Shown: positions 1 through 10,639 of the stretch, one piece after another
How the letters are laid out: each line of letters starts with the position of its first letter
Position numbering within the stretch: position 1 is the stretch's first letter
From: Kordia periserrulae
GTDB taxonomy: Bacteria; Bacteroidota; Bacteroidia; Flavobacteriales; Flavobacteriaceae
Direction: 5' to 3'
NCBI RefSeq assembly: GCF_003054265.1
Contig: NZ_QBKT01000011.1
Location: 1-64,000, forward strand
DNA length: 64,000 nt
Notes under the pieces: generated by a model
What the model saw: only the letters and a program-made list of their open reading frames with translations
Database searches by the model: none
Told to the model about the DNA's origin: nothing
Made by a program: the position numbers and the translations under genes

Positions 1-2685
1 CCAGCGGCGTATGCCAATGAAGAATTAGGGGTACAAACCATCTTTGTACTGGCTACCAACGATACCACAGGCTGTCAAAACACCATTACCTTTGACATCA
101 GAGTCAATCCACTACCAAGTCCAACACTCAATGTTAATGAAATGCTTTCAGCCGATACCTGTGATGATGACAATGACGGTTTTGTAGCGACCGACTTAGA
201 CATGCTAGTGAATGACATAGTCAACAACGAGCCAGATGTAGTCTACAGCTTCCACGAGAGCGCAGAAGATGCCAACAATAACTTAAATGCACTGAGCAGT
301 CCTTACACCAATATTGTCATGGACAGTCAAACCATCTATGTACTGGCAACCAATACAGTCACTGGCTGTTTTACAGTAACGCCATTACAAATCAATGTGA
401 TTCCAATTCCTGTGATGCCAATCAACATCGATGATGTAGAAGTCTGTGACGATGCCGCAAGTTTAGACGGCTTTGCTATGTTTGATTTAACAGTAACGCA
501 AATGCAAATCTATGGCGGCCAAACACCAGGAAACTTTACACTAACCTATCATGAGAGTGAGCAAGATGCCATCGATGATGTATCACCAATTGTCACTCCA
601 AGTGATTATATCAACACCACAGCCAATCAGCAAACCATCTGGGTACGTTTAGAAGACAACACTACCGACTGTTTTGCCATTGGAAGCTTTGAGATTATTG
701 TAGTACCACCACCAGTACTAGTACAACCAACAGCTTTCTCACTTTGTGATGATTTAGAAAGTGGTGATGAGAGTGATGAAATCAGTAGTTTTGACTTAAC
801 AGATAAGTACACCGAAATCACTGGCGGTGATACCAGTTTAACTCTGACCTATTACGCCTCACTTGCAGACTTAAATGCAGATACGCCAATTACAGACCCA
901 ACAGGGTATCAAAACATCAGCAATCCGCAGACGCTTTACATAAGAGCCACAAACAGTGCAGGTTGTACGACTGATATCACCATGACACTAAGAGTACTTC
1001 CAATTCCAACACCGAACACCATGCCAACCCTTTTAGAAGCATGTGATGATGATAGTGATGGAGATGCAACCAACGGTATTTTAGTGTTTGATTTGACGCA
1101 AGCTGAGGCAGAAATTGTCAACAATGAAAGCAATGTTACAGTAAGCTATCACACCACATTAGAAGATGCAGAGATGGACAACAATCCGATTGTAGACCCA
1201 ACCATGCATGCGGTAGATATGGCAACTGCCAACGAAAACGGACAAGTAATCATCTATGTGAGAGTGGAGAGTGACATTCAGATAGACAGCAATATGGAAC
1301 CATGTTACAAGGTAGTAGAACTGCCTGTAATCGTTCATTCGCTACCAGAACTAACCAGTACAGCATTCACCTATGTCTTCTGCGAGTATGACAATGATAA
1401 TGTAGGACAGTTTAACTGGGATGAAGTAACGGCTTCGTTAGATTTGCTTACACCTCCACAAGATATAAACAACTTTACAGTGACCTATCATCCAACGGTA
1501 GCAGAAGCTTTGGCAGGCACAGGAGCGTTAGTAAACGGTTTTGAAAATATGACCGACCCACAAACAGTGTTTATCCGCGTGGAAAACACCGCTACAGGCT
1601 GTGTGAACACCAATAACATTGCAAGTTTAGAGCTCAGTGTAGAACCGATACCAACGGCAACTGCGCCAGCAACCTATGAGGTATGTGCCACAGATGAAAC
1701 AGACCCAAATACAGCGGTATTTGACCTTACCAGTTTGGATGCAGAAATCATCGCAGGACAGTTAAATATGGCAGTCTCGTATTATGAAACCGCCATGGAT
1801 GCGGATAGTGATATCAATGCGATAGCCAATGCAACTAGCTATGTAAATACGTCCAATCCACAGACGCTTTATGCGAGGGTAAGACAAACCATTACAGGCT
1901 GTTTATCCGACCCAGTGCTAGTGACATTACAAGTCAACGCACTTCCGGTATTTACCCTACCAGCAGACGATATTTTGTGTGTGGATGCCGATACAGGAAC
2001 CACTACTGACGGACCAATGATTGGCGTAGACTTAGGTGCAGGCTACAGTTATAGCTGGACCACACCAAACGGAACAGCCAACTCGCCAACGGTGGCAGTA
2101 ACCACTGCAGGAACTTATAGTTTAACCATTACAGACAACAACTTTACCACCAGTTGTACCTATAGTGATAGTGTGACGTATCAGGCGTCTTCAGCACCAT
2201 CGGTATTAGACATACAAATCACTACACCAGCTTTTGCAAGCAGTCACAATGTGATAGCGACAGCCTCAGGCGGTTCGGGCGTGTATGAATACCAACTAGA
2301 TGATGGAGATTGGCAAGCAACAGGAGAGTTTTTAGACCTAGCACCAGGCGAACATACCATTACTGTGAGAGATACCAACGGATGTGGAGAGCTTATCAGA
2401 GGCTTTGAACTGATAGATTACATGAAATTCTTCACACCAAACGGCGATGAGTACCATCCGACGTGGAACATCATTGGACTGCGGAATCAGCCAGGCGCGA
2501 AGATTTACATCTTTGACCGATATGGAAAACTGCTCAAACAAATCAGTCCAGCAGGACCAGGCTGGGATGGAACTTACAACGGTTCGCCAATGCCATCACA
2601 GGATTACTGGTTTAGAGTAGAATACGTAGATCCATTCGATGGAACACCAAAAGAATTTATCAATCATTTTACTTTGAAGAGATAA
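1..2685 (+). CDS. T9SS type B sorting domain protein with repeated Cys/Asp-rich modules (5' end outside window)
   Basis: The reading frame is open from base 1, so the N-terminus lies upstream; 894 residues are visible. At least six tandem modules of about 90 residues each start with a Cys-Asp-Asp acidic stretch (CDDDNDGF, CDDDSDGD, like a DxDxDG calcium loop), then FDLT, then a YHxSxxDA segment, then NPQTxYxRVEN and TGC. Later comes a PKD-like SYSW segment. The last ~85 residues (FFTPNGDEYHPTW ... FDRYGKLLKQI ... DYWFRVEY ... FTLKR) form the gliding-motility-associated type B C-terminal domain that sends proteins through T9SS. Family knowledge says such proteins are secreted adhesins or surface proteins. 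The ligand is unknown. It is followed by a strong terminator and two relatives. Confidence 0.9.
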   Translation, partial: PAAYANEELGVQTIFVLATNDTTGCQNTITFDIRVNPLPSPTLNVNEMLSADTCDDDNDGFVATDLDMLVNDIVNNEPDVVYSFHESAEDANNNLNALSSPYTNIVMDSQTIYVLATNTVTGCFTVTPLQINVIPIPVMPINIDDVEVCDDAASLDGFAMFDLTVTQMQIYGGQTPGNFTLTYHESEQDAIDDVSPIVTPSDYINTTANQQTIWVRLEDNTTDCFAIGSFEIIVVPPPVLVQPTAFSLCDDLESGDESDEISSFDLTDKYTEITGGDTSLTLTYYASLADLNADTPITDPTGYQNISNPQTLYIRATNSAGCTTDITMTLRVLPIPTPNTMPTLLEACDDDSDGDATNGILVFDLTQAEAEIVNNESNVTVSYHTTLEDAEMDNNPIVDPTMHAVDMATANENGQVIIYVRVESDIQIDSNMEPCYKVVELPVIVHSLPELTSTAFTYVFCEYDNDNVGQFNWDEVTASLDLLTPPQDINNFTVTYHPTVAEALAGTGALVNGFENMTDPQTVFIRVENTATGCVNTNNIASLELSVEPIPTATAPATYEVCATDETDPNTAVFDLTSLDAEIIAGQLNMAVSYYETAMDADSDINAIANATSYVNTSNPQTLYARVRQTITGCLSDPVLVTLQVNALPVFTLPADDILCVDADTGTTTDGPMIGVDLGAGYSYSWTTPNGTANSPTVAVTTAGTYSLTITDNNFTTSCTYSDSVTYQASSAPSVLDIQITTPAFASSHNVIATASGGSGVYEYQLDDGDWQATGEFLDLAPGEHTITVRDTNGCGELIRGFELIDYMKFFTPNGDEYHPTWNIIGLRNQPGAKIYIFDRYGKLLKQISPAGPGWDGTYNGSPMPSQDYWFRVEYVDPFDGTPKEFINHFTLKR

Positions 2686-2715
2686 TTTATACCAAAAAAA
2701 CATACACCATACACC

Positions 2716-2746
2716 AAAAACCGAAGAATCAATCTTCGGTTTTTTT
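2716..2746 (+). terminator. Rho-independent terminator after the first T9SS gene
   Basis: A perfect stem AAAAACCGAAGA / TCTTCGGTTTTT with a 4-nt loop and a following T-run lies 31 bases after the stop codon. Confidence 0.85.
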
Positions 2747-2789
2747 ATTAGACACTATTTTAGTACTTTCAAGCATAAATCAACCGAGT

Positions 2790-4886
2790 GTGAATAAACA
2801 AACTTACATACGTATTTTTCTGTTTTTAGCTTGTTTATTTTATGCACTTCAAGCGACTGCCCAAGATATTTCACTTTTTCAACAATTTAACGGTCGCTTT
2901 GATTATACCGCTTTAGGAAATACGCTAAATGTAGTAGAAAATGGCCCTACGGGAGCTTGTACAATCAACACGAGTTCGAGTGCTAGTTTGAATCTTGCTT
3001 CTGACCAAACGATGGTGGCGGCGTATTTGTATTGGGCTGGTTCTGATGATGGTGATTTTGAGATTGAATTGAATGGAATTCCCGTCACCGCAGAACGCAC
3101 CTTTAGTGATGCCTTGACAGGAAATCGCACCTTTTTTGCGGCTTTTGCAGACGTAACGGATATTGTGCAAGCAGAAGGCAATGGATTGTACACTGTGAGT
3201 GAGTTTGACTTGACTTCTGTCATTGATCCGTATTGTCCGACAGGAACAAATTTTGGCGGTTGGGCAATTACGGTAATTTATGAAAATCTAGCGCTTCCAT
3301 TGAATCAACTGAATGTGTACGACGGTTTGGAAAGTGTACCTGACGAGTTGGAAATTACGCTCGACAACCTCAACGTTTTTGACAATATGGGCGCTAAAAT
3401 CGGTTTTATTGCTTGGGAAGGTGATCAAGCATTGAGCGTAAACGAATCGTTGCGTGTGAATGGTACTATTATTTCAAACTTTCCGCTGAATCCGCCTGAC
3501 AATGCTTTTAACGGAACCAATAGTTTTACAGGCGCGACTGATTTATATAACATGGATATTGATTTTTATAATATTCAGAATAATATCAATATTGGCGATA
3601 CAGAAGCGACGATTTCCTTGACTTCTGGACAGGATTTTGTGATGATTAACAACATAATTACTGTCTTAAACAGTCAACTTCCAGATGCTACGGTTGTAAT
3701 TGACAATATTGAAGATGAATGTGATGTGCGTGATATTGACATTACATATACCGTTTTTAATACCAATAGTACCGCCGCATTACCACAAAATACACCTATT
3801 GCTTTCTATGCAGATGGAATTTTAATCGCGACAACTACTACGCAAGTGGCACTTCCTATTGGCGGAAGCACACAGCAAACGATTACTGTTAGCATTCCCG
3901 CGAATATTCCTGATACTTTTGAATTATTGATTGTTGTTGACGATGACGGAACTGGCGCAGGAACTGTTGATGAAACTAACGAAGATAACAATACGTTTGT
4001 TCAAAATGTCACCTTGCCTACTTCACCTGAAATTCCGCTGTTGCCTAATTTAGAATTGTGTGATACGGAGGCTTTTTTTGAATTTGATTTGACAACACAA
4101 GAAGCGCTATTCAACAGTGCCATTTTTACTTTTGAATATTACGAAACGCTGCAAGATGCTTCAAACAGTACGAATAGCATTACCAATGTTACTGCGTATA
4201 GTAATGCAAATTATCCCGCAGAAATTTTTATAAAAGTCATTCACAATACGTCACTTTGTAGCTCCATTGGCAATTTTGAATTGGTTATTTTAGAAAGTCC
4301 CGAAGTCACGCAGCCAGAAGATTTAGAAGCTTGCCGATTGGATGAAACTGAAAGTGTTCCTTTCGATTTGACATTTAATGAAGAAACTATAAGTCCGGCT
4401 TCAAACCTAACGTTTTCCTATTACGAAACGGCAAATGCTGACGGAACGTTTCAAGATGAAATTACAAATCCTACAGCGTATCTTAATAGTTCCAATCCAC
4501 AAACCATTTTTGTGACTGTTGAAAATACTTTTGGATGCATTGTTGCCACAAGTTTTGAGTTGATTGTTGAAGATTGTGAAATTTACATTCCCAACGGTTT
4601 TTCCCCCAATGACGACGGAAAAAATGATGTTTTTAATATTCTCAATCTGGAAGCACATCCAAATCACATCCTTCACATTTATAACAGGTACGGCACACTT
4701 ATTTATAAAGGCGACAGAAATACGCCGCGCTGGAATGGTTTTGCCAACAGAGGCACGCCAAAAAATAAAAAACTTCCTACAGGAACGTACTTTTATGTGC
4801 TGTATTTAAATGACGAAAATACGCTGGCAAGTCCTTTATTACTGGAACAAACCTACACAGGTTGGGTTTATTTACAGAATAATTAA
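2790..4886 (+). CDS. T9SS type B sorting domain protein with CARDB-like domain
   Basis: 698 residues, starting at GTG directly before a signal peptide (hydrophobic FLFLACLFYALQATAQ). Residues ~20-280 form a globular N-terminal region that I cannot assign beyond a surface-protein resemblance. Residues ~300-420 look like a CARDB/Ig-type domain (VVIDNIEDECDVRDI ... NNTFVQNVTLP). Two modules of the ELCDTE/FDLT type, as in both neighbours, follow at ~425-590. The final ~90 residues (IYIPNGFSPNDDGKNDVFNI ... IYNRYGTLIYKG) are a CHU/gliding-type C-terminal sorting domain. Predicted to be secreted by T9SS and cell-surface bound. It sits between two larger paralogues, probably as separate transcription units, since terminators or ~200-bp gaps intervene. 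Confidence 0.88.
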   Translation: MNKQTYIRIFLFLACLFYALQATAQDISLFQQFNGRFDYTALGNTLNVVENGPTGACTINTSSSASLNLASDQTMVAAYLYWAGSDDGDFEIELNGIPVTAERTFSDALTGNRTFFAAFADVTDIVQAEGNGLYTVSEFDLTSVIDPYCPTGTNFGGWAITVIYENLALPLNQLNVYDGLESVPDELEITLDNLNVFDNMGAKIGFIAWEGDQALSVNESLRVNGTIISNFPLNPPDNAFNGTNSFTGATDLYNMDIDFYNIQNNINIGDTEATISLTSGQDFVMINNIITVLNSQLPDATVVIDNIEDECDVRDIDITYTVFNTNSTAALPQNTPIAFYADGILIATTTTQVALPIGGSTQQTITVSIPANIPDTFELLIVVDDDGTGAGTVDETNEDNNTFVQNVTLPTSPEIPLLPNLELCDTEAFFEFDLTTQEALFNSAIFTFEYYETLQDASNSTNSITNVTAYSNANYPAEIFIKVIHNTSLCSSIGNFELVILESPEVTQPEDLEACRLDETESVPFDLTFNEETISPASNLTFSYYETANADGTFQDEITNPTAYLNSSNPQTIFVTVENTFGCIVATSFELIVEDCEIYIPNGFSPNDDGKNDVFNILNLEAHPNHILHIYNRYGTLIYKGDRNTPRWNGFANRGTPKNKKLPTGTYFYVLYLNDENTLASPLLLEQTYTGWVYLQNN

Positions 4887-4997
4887 GCAATCATAAAACG
4901 AATATCCTTGATTTTCTGTATTTTAGTAGAGATGAATTGCTAATTTTAAAATAAGTCGTACGTACTAAAAATAATTTTTAAGGCTTTAAATTATACA

Positions 4998-5005
4998 TAT
5001 ATTTG
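4998..5005 (+). promoter_or_regulatory. -7 box of the 1609-residue adhesin gene
   Basis: TATATTTG matches the Bacteroidota -7 consensus TAnnTTTG. It lies 86 bases before the ATG. I see no clear -33 TTG at the usual spacing. Confidence 0.45.
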
Positions 5006-5091
5006 TTGTGTATTAAAAATAGCCAAAAATACAAACAATAAAAACTGCCCATTTTTGTTGTTATATATGACGACTTAACCCCATACCACTC

Positions 5092-8000
5092 ATGAAAAAA
5101 GTATTCCTAACGCTTTTTGCTATTTGTGCCTACCAAATAGTTTCTGCACAACAGGTAACTACCAACGAATCGTTTACGCTCCAACAACTCGTAGAACAGT
5201 TGGTGCAAGGTTGTGTTGAAATTTCTAACGTTAGCTCAACTATTAATGGAAATATTGATGGCTTTAACAGTTATGCTGCTTTTAGTCAAAGTGGTTCCAA
5301 TTTTCCTTTTGCCAATGGTTTGGTGTTGACTACCGGACGCGCATCTGAAGCAGGAAATGGCTTAGATCCGATTCCTCTAAACAGCGGAACAACCAATTGG
5401 GGAACCGATCCTGATATGGAAGCAGTTTTAGGCGTAAATAATACGCTGAATGCAACGTCTATTGAATTTGACTTTATTGCTGTGACCAATCAAATTAGCT
5501 TTAATTATTTATTGGCTTCCGAAGAATATGCAGAAGATTTTCCGTGTCGATTTTCAGATAGTTTTGCTTTTTTAATCAGACCTACAGGAAGTACCGCTCC
5601 ATATACCAATATTGCCGTAGTTCCAGGTACCAATATTCCTGTGAGTACGAGTGTGATTCATGATGAAATTGTAGGGTTCTGTCCAGCAGAAAATGAAGAA
5701 TATTTCGAAGGTTACAACTTAGGCGACACCAATTACAACGGTCGTACAACAGTTTTAACCGCAACCGCAACTTTAATTCCGAATCAGCAATATCATATCA
5801 AATTAGTCTTGGCAGATGGTACCGATCAAAATGCGGATTCTGCGATTTTTATTGAAGGAAATAGTTTTAACGCTACGGTTGATTTAGGACTCGATATTAC
5901 CACTTGCGCCAATTCGTATTTGTTAAATGCAGACATTGGGAATCCACTGGCAACTTATCAATGGTTTCGAAATGGTGTACCAATTCCTGGAAGCATCAAC
6001 ACAACACATGATGCTGTATTAACAGGATCGTATCGTGTAGAAATTACCATTCCTGTGGGGACGGAAACGTGTGTGATAGAAGATACGGTACAAGTAACGC
6101 TCAACACGCCACAAACTATTGAACCACTTACCGATTATGAGCTTTGTGATAACACGGGCAATGATGGTGTGGAAAGTTTCGATTTAACCATCAAAGAACC
6201 CGAAATCTTAGCCGAAGTTCCACCTGGAAATTATACCATAAGCTATTATCCAAGTCAGAACGATGCCGAAAACGAGACCAATCCGTTTGCAACAACAATT
6301 TCAAACACAACATCACCACAAGAAGTTTTTGTGAGAGTTTGGGACAACGATAATGGTTGTTTATCATTTACAAGTTTTAATTTGGTTGTGAATGAACTCC
6401 CACAAATAAACACACCTACACCAATTGATATTTGTGACGACAACAGCGATGGTATTTCGCAAATAAACTTAACGATTCGCAATGATGAAATTACAGGCAT
6501 GAATCCTGTGTATGGTGTTACGTATCACAACTCTCAAAGTGATGCAGATAATAATATCAACCCAATTATAGGCGATTACACCAATAGCGCAGCAAACAAC
6601 ACCGTTTTTGTACGTGTGGTCAATACCGAAACTGGCTGTGTAAACCAAACCACGTTAGAGGTTAATGTCGGTGTAGCACCAATGCTTACGTTTCCTGATA
6701 GAAACTTAGTAGATGCTTGTGACCCTGAACATGATGGATTTGCATCGTTTGATTTGACCGAAATCATCAACAATACTACGGTTGGATTAACAGGAGTGAC
6801 CATTACTGTACATACTTCTTTGGACGATGCTACCACAGGAGCAAATCCGATTCCAGATGTGACCGCTTTCAACAACACAAATCCCGAAGAACAATCGTTG
6901 TATATTCGTGTCGTAGATGATGCTACAGGCTGTTTTGCGATTTCTCCATTTACAGTACACACCAACGCACTCTTAACTGCAACAAACATCTTAGATATCA
7001 ATCGTTGTGATGATGCAAGTAACGATGGCATATTCAATTTTGACTTTCAAACAATTACAGCCTCTATTCAAAACAGTTTATCTTTTGTTCAAATCGAATA
7101 CTTTCTATCTGAAGATGACCGCGACAATAATGTAAACGCTATTGATATAACGGTTCCATTTGCAAATACTGAAAATCCGCAGGAAATATTTATTCGACTT
7201 ACCGATGTAGATACGGGTTGTGAAGATATTGCTTCTTTTAATTTGGTTGTAAATCCTTTTACGCCAGCACCAAATATTGGCACATTAACGACGTGTGATA
7301 CAAATTCTGATGAAATTGTCAATATAGATTTGCAAACTTTTACACCTGATATTGTAGGTACAAATACTGATTTTGATGTTATTTATTTTTTATCTGCTAG
7401 TGATGCTAATTTTGCTGTAAATGCGGTTACTGATCCAATTATAAACACTAGTAATCCACAAGAAATATTCTTCCGATTTAGAAATAGTAATACGGGTTGT
7501 TTTGATATTGGTTCTTTTATGATGGAAGTATTGCCTGCGCCAGATGTAAACACACCAAATACGATTCTTATCTGTGATGATACTGATGGAATTGCGGATG
7601 TTGATTTAACGCAAAGTCTCCCAGAAATCATTACAGATTTGACAAATATTGACATCTCATATCATTCCACATTAAGTGGCGTATTTAACGATTCTGATAT
7701 CATTACGAATCCGACGGCATATAGCACAGGAACTACCTCAGCGTATGTTAGAGTAGAAAATGCTACAACAGGCTGTTTTGCTAGAGTGGAATTACCAATT
7801 ATCGTAAACACCGTTCCTGTAGTGACCGCCACCGACATTTATCAATTGTGTGAAACAGATACGGATGAAACAGAGAATTTCATCATGGAAACTCGTGATG
7901 ATGAAATTTTAAATGGGCAAACTGACATGACGGTTTTCTACTATCCAACCGCACAAGATGCGCTCGATAAAACCAACGAAATTGACAAAACGGCTCCGTA

Positions 8001-9921
8001 TGCCAATCAAACGAATCCGCAAACCATTCACGTACGTATTGAAAATGATACGGATCCAGATTGTTTTGCCGTTTCTGAATTTGTCATTCAGGTAAGTCCT
8101 GCTCCTATTTACAACGATCCAACAGATGTTTTTGTGTGTGACGACATCAGCAATGACGGCGAAAGTACGTTTGATTTGTCCATAACACGCAATGAAATCG
8201 CTGCAGGAATTTCACAAAACCTCACCATTAGCTTTTATACAACCTTAGCTGATGCTGAGAATAACACGAATCCTATTCCTGATACGTTTACAAACACCGT
8301 AAATCCACAAGCCATTTATGCACGAATCTCCAACGATTCTGAATGTATCACGGTAGCAGATTTCGCTTTGAATGTTATTCAAGTCCCAGAAGCCAATCCT
8401 GCGCCAGATGTAACGGTTTGTGATGTAGATTATGACGGGCAAGTAGTGTTTGACTTGACGGAAGCTGAATTTTCTATCTTAAACATTCGACAAGACAATG
8501 TAGTCATCACCTATCACGAAACTCAAGATGATGCTGATAATGGTGCTAATGCGATTGCAAATCCGACAAATTATACCAACAGTAACAATCCGCAACCAAT
8601 TTTTGTACGTTTATTCAATACCATTTCGGGTTGTTATGTCATTGTTCCGTTTACACTCAATGTAAATTTACCACCGTTAATGAACAATGTTCCAACCGCA
8701 ACTTTTTGTGATGCGGAAGTACCTGGAACTGTTGATTTGAATCAAATTGAAGAAATTATTATTGACGATAGCACAGGAATTACGATATCGTATTACAATT
8801 CGGCAGCAGAAGCGGATAGCGACACCAATGCGCTTCCAGATATTTATACCTATATGTCAAATCCGGAAACTATTTTTGTGCGAGCGGAAGACGATGTTAC
8901 AGGTTGCTATTTTGTACAAAGTATTGACATTACGATGATTCCGAATCCTATTGCAAATCCTGTAAGCGACATGGAAGCGTGTATTGATGACAATGCAAAC
9001 ACCACACAAACCTTTGACTTTTCTACGCAAACTGCAACGATTCTTGGCGCGCAAAATCCAGGATTATTTACAGTAAGTTATCACGTAAGTATTGAAGATG
9101 CGCAAAACGATGTGAATCCGTTGCCACCTTTATACAATGCATTTAACGAACAAAACATTTATGTACGTGTTGAAAACAACCAAACAGGATGCTTTGCTAC
9201 AACTTCTTTTATGACCATTGTACATCCGTTGCCTGTAATTAACTTGCCAGAAGACATCACATTGTGTTTGAACGACCTTCCGTTAACAGTTTCCGCAGGA
9301 AATACAATTGGAAATAGTTATTTGTGGTCTACAGGAGAAATAACACCATCAATTGATATTATCACGACTGGAACCTATTCGGTAACGGTAACAAGTCCGT
9401 TTGGCTGTGTGGCAACCGATAGTTTTGATGTGAACGAATCCGAGTTGGCAACCATTGTGGAAGTAGATGTTGTGAATTTTTCTGAAAACAATGTCATCAC
9501 GGTAACGGCAAGCGGAAATGGTGACTATGTCTATTCTTTAGATGGTGGAACACCGCAAACTTCCAACGTTTTTGAATATGTTGGTCCTGGATATCATGTG
9601 GTAACGGTTGCTGACATCAATGGTTGTGGGGAAGTCAGTGAAGAAGTCGTAGTGATTGATTATATCAAATTCGTCACACCGAACAACGATGGTTATAACG
9701 ACACATGGCACATTATCGGTATAGAAACCTTGCCGAATTCTGTCGTGTATATTTTTGACCGTTATGGAAAATTGTTAAAAACGCTTCGTGCCACCGATCC
9801 AGGTTGGGATGGAACGTACAGAGGCCGCAGAATGCCATCGAGTGATTATTGGTTTTTAGCCGAAATCAAAGATGGGCCTGACTCTTTTGATGTGAAAGGA
9901 CATTTTACGTTGAAGCGATAA
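5092..9921 (+). CDS. giant T9SS type B adhesin with choice-of-anchor L domain
   Basis: 1609 residues with signal peptide MKKVFLTLFAICAYQIVSAQ. Residues ~30-265 (NVSSTINGNIDGFNSYAAF ... GLVLTTGRASEAGNG ... LLASEEYAEDF) match the choice-of-anchor L domain. An Ig-like segment (TYQWFRNGVPIPGS) follows at ~270-345. Then come 11 tandem ~86-90 residue modules, each opening with a Cys-Asp acidic loop (CDDNSDGI, CDPEHDGF, CDVDYDGQ) and containing FDLT, a YxSxxDA segment, NPQ and TGC. A PKD-like segment (NSYLWSTGE) and a type B sorting domain (FVTPNNDGYNDTWHI ... IFDRYGKLLKTL ... HFTLKR) end the protein. Probably a calcium-stabilised surface adhesin secreted by T9SS. The modules are close paralogues of those in the partial gene at the window start. 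Confidence 0.92.
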   Translation: MKKVFLTLFAICAYQIVSAQQVTTNESFTLQQLVEQLVQGCVEISNVSSTINGNIDGFNSYAAFSQSGSNFPFANGLVLTTGRASEAGNGLDPIPLNSGTTNWGTDPDMEAVLGVNNTLNATSIEFDFIAVTNQISFNYLLASEEYAEDFPCRFSDSFAFLIRPTGSTAPYTNIAVVPGTNIPVSTSVIHDEIVGFCPAENEEYFEGYNLGDTNYNGRTTVLTATATLIPNQQYHIKLVLADGTDQNADSAIFIEGNSFNATVDLGLDITTCANSYLLNADIGNPLATYQWFRNGVPIPGSINTTHDAVLTGSYRVEITIPVGTETCVIEDTVQVTLNTPQTIEPLTDYELCDNTGNDGVESFDLTIKEPEILAEVPPGNYTISYYPSQNDAENETNPFATTISNTTSPQEVFVRVWDNDNGCLSFTSFNLVVNELPQINTPTPIDICDDNSDGISQINLTIRNDEITGMNPVYGVTYHNSQSDADNNINPIIGDYTNSAANNTVFVRVVNTETGCVNQTTLEVNVGVAPMLTFPDRNLVDACDPEHDGFASFDLTEIINNTTVGLTGVTITVHTSLDDATTGANPIPDVTAFNNTNPEEQSLYIRVVDDATGCFAISPFTVHTNALLTATNILDINRCDDASNDGIFNFDFQTITASIQNSLSFVQIEYFLSEDDRDNNVNAIDITVPFANTENPQEIFIRLTDVDTGCEDIASFNLVVNPFTPAPNIGTLTTCDTNSDEIVNIDLQTFTPDIVGTNTDFDVIYFLSASDANFAVNAVTDPIINTSNPQEIFFRFRNSNTGCFDIGSFMMEVLPAPDVNTPNTILICDDTDGIADVDLTQSLPEIITDLTNIDISYHSTLSGVFNDSDIITNPTAYSTGTTSAYVRVENATTGCFARVELPIIVNTVPVVTATDIYQLCETDTDETENFIMETRDDEILNGQTDMTVFYYPTAQDALDKTNEIDKTAPYANQTNPQTIHVRIENDTDPDCFAVSEFVIQVSPAPIYNDPTDVFVCDDISNDGESTFDLSITRNEIAAGISQNLTISFYTTLADAENNTNPIPDTFTNTVNPQAIYARISNDSECITVADFALNVIQVPEANPAPDVTVCDVDYDGQVVFDLTEAEFSILNIRQDNVVITYHETQDDADNGANAIANPTNYTNSNNPQPIFVRLFNTISGCYVIVPFTLNVNLPPLMNNVPTATFCDAEVPGTVDLNQIEEIIIDDSTGITISYYNSAAEADSDTNALPDIYTYMSNPETIFVRAEDDVTGCYFVQSIDITMIPNPIANPVSDMEACIDDNANTTQTFDFSTQTATILGAQNPGLFTVSYHVSIEDAQNDVNPLPPLYNAFNEQNIYVRVENNQTGCFATTSFMTIVHPLPVINLPEDITLCLNDLPLTVSAGNTIGNSYLWSTGEITPSIDIITTGTYSVTVTSPFGCVATDSFDVNESELATIVEVDVVNFSENNVITVTASGNGDYVYSLDGGTPQTSNVFEYVGPGYHVVTVADINGCGEVSEEVVVIDYIKFVTPNNDGYNDTWHIIGIETLPNSVVYIFDRYGKLLKTLRATDPGWDGTYRGRRMPSSDYWFLAEIKDGPDSFDVKGHFTLKR

Positions 9922-10029
9922 TGTATTTTATGCGAAGCTTTCTGTTAAATCTATCTCAAAAATAGCATATGAAGAACTAGGAACCCTGACTTTTAGTATT
10001 TTAGAGCAATTCACTTTAAAATTACTTCA

Positions 10030-10548
10030 ATGAAGCAGTTAATAATTATCCTTTTTTTAGGTTTCTCAATTAATAGCTTTGCGCAAAACCAAAAAATACC
10101 ACATGCAGAAGCCGTAAAAACCATTGATGGAGTTTTAACACGAATGCTACAATTACTTTCTGTTGAAAAAGGCGAAACGATTGACACGGAATCACTAAGA
10201 AAACTATTTCTAACAAACGCTACTTTTAGTGTTCGCGCACCCGACAAAAGTTATCCAAATCCATTTGAAACGGTAAGTTTAGACGATTTTATAGCATCTT
10301 TGAAAGACAGCTATTATGAACAAGGTTTTGAAGAAAAAGAAATTGGCAAAGTGGTAAACGAGTTCAATGGAATTGCCAATGTATTTCAAAGTTTCAAAGG
10401 CTCCGATTCTGAAGAAAACACACAGAAAGGCATCAATAGTTATCAATTGGTTTATCTTGAAAATCGTTGGTGGATTGCCAACATGATTTGGACGTTTGAA
10501 ACAGATACGGTGAAGATTCCGAAGAAATACTTGCAAAAAGGGAAGTAA
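10030..10548 (+). CDS. secreted hypothetical protein, NTF2/SnoaL-like
   Basis: 172 residues with a signal peptide (IIILFLGFSINSFAQ). The body has the look of an NTF2-like fold: an N-terminal helix, RKLFLTNATFSVR, then SYQLVYLENRWWIANMIWTFE at the C-terminus, which resembles the closing strands of nuclear transport factor 2-like proteins. No catalytic residues can be assigned. It stands alone between the adhesin genes and uvrB. Function unknown; periplasmic or secreted. Confidence 0.75.
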   Translation: MKQLIIILFLGFSINSFAQNQKIPHAEAVKTIDGVLTRMLQLLSVEKGETIDTESLRKLFLTNATFSVRAPDKSYPNPFETVSLDDFIASLKDSYYEQGFEEKEIGKVVNEFNGIANVFQSFKGSDSEENTQKGINSYQLVYLENRWWIANMIWTFETDTVKIPKKYLQKGK

Positions 10549-10625
10549 TATTTTTTAAATGTTCAAAGTTGAAAAAGCATAGACTACAAAACCGTATAAG
10601 ATACGATTACCTCACTCCTTTTCCG

Positions 10626-10633
10626 TATTTTTG
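10626..10633 (+). promoter_or_regulatory. -7 box upstream of uvrB
   Basis: TATTTTTG fits TAnnTTTG. Transcription would begin near 10640, giving uvrB a ~118-nt structured leader. Confidence 0.5.
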
Positions 10634-10639
10634 TATGAT

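Noticed and set aside
6576-7037. Long antisense frames inside the adhesin genes (up to 153 codons)
   Set aside because: They follow from repeated codon patterns on the other strand, lack start context and have no protein features.
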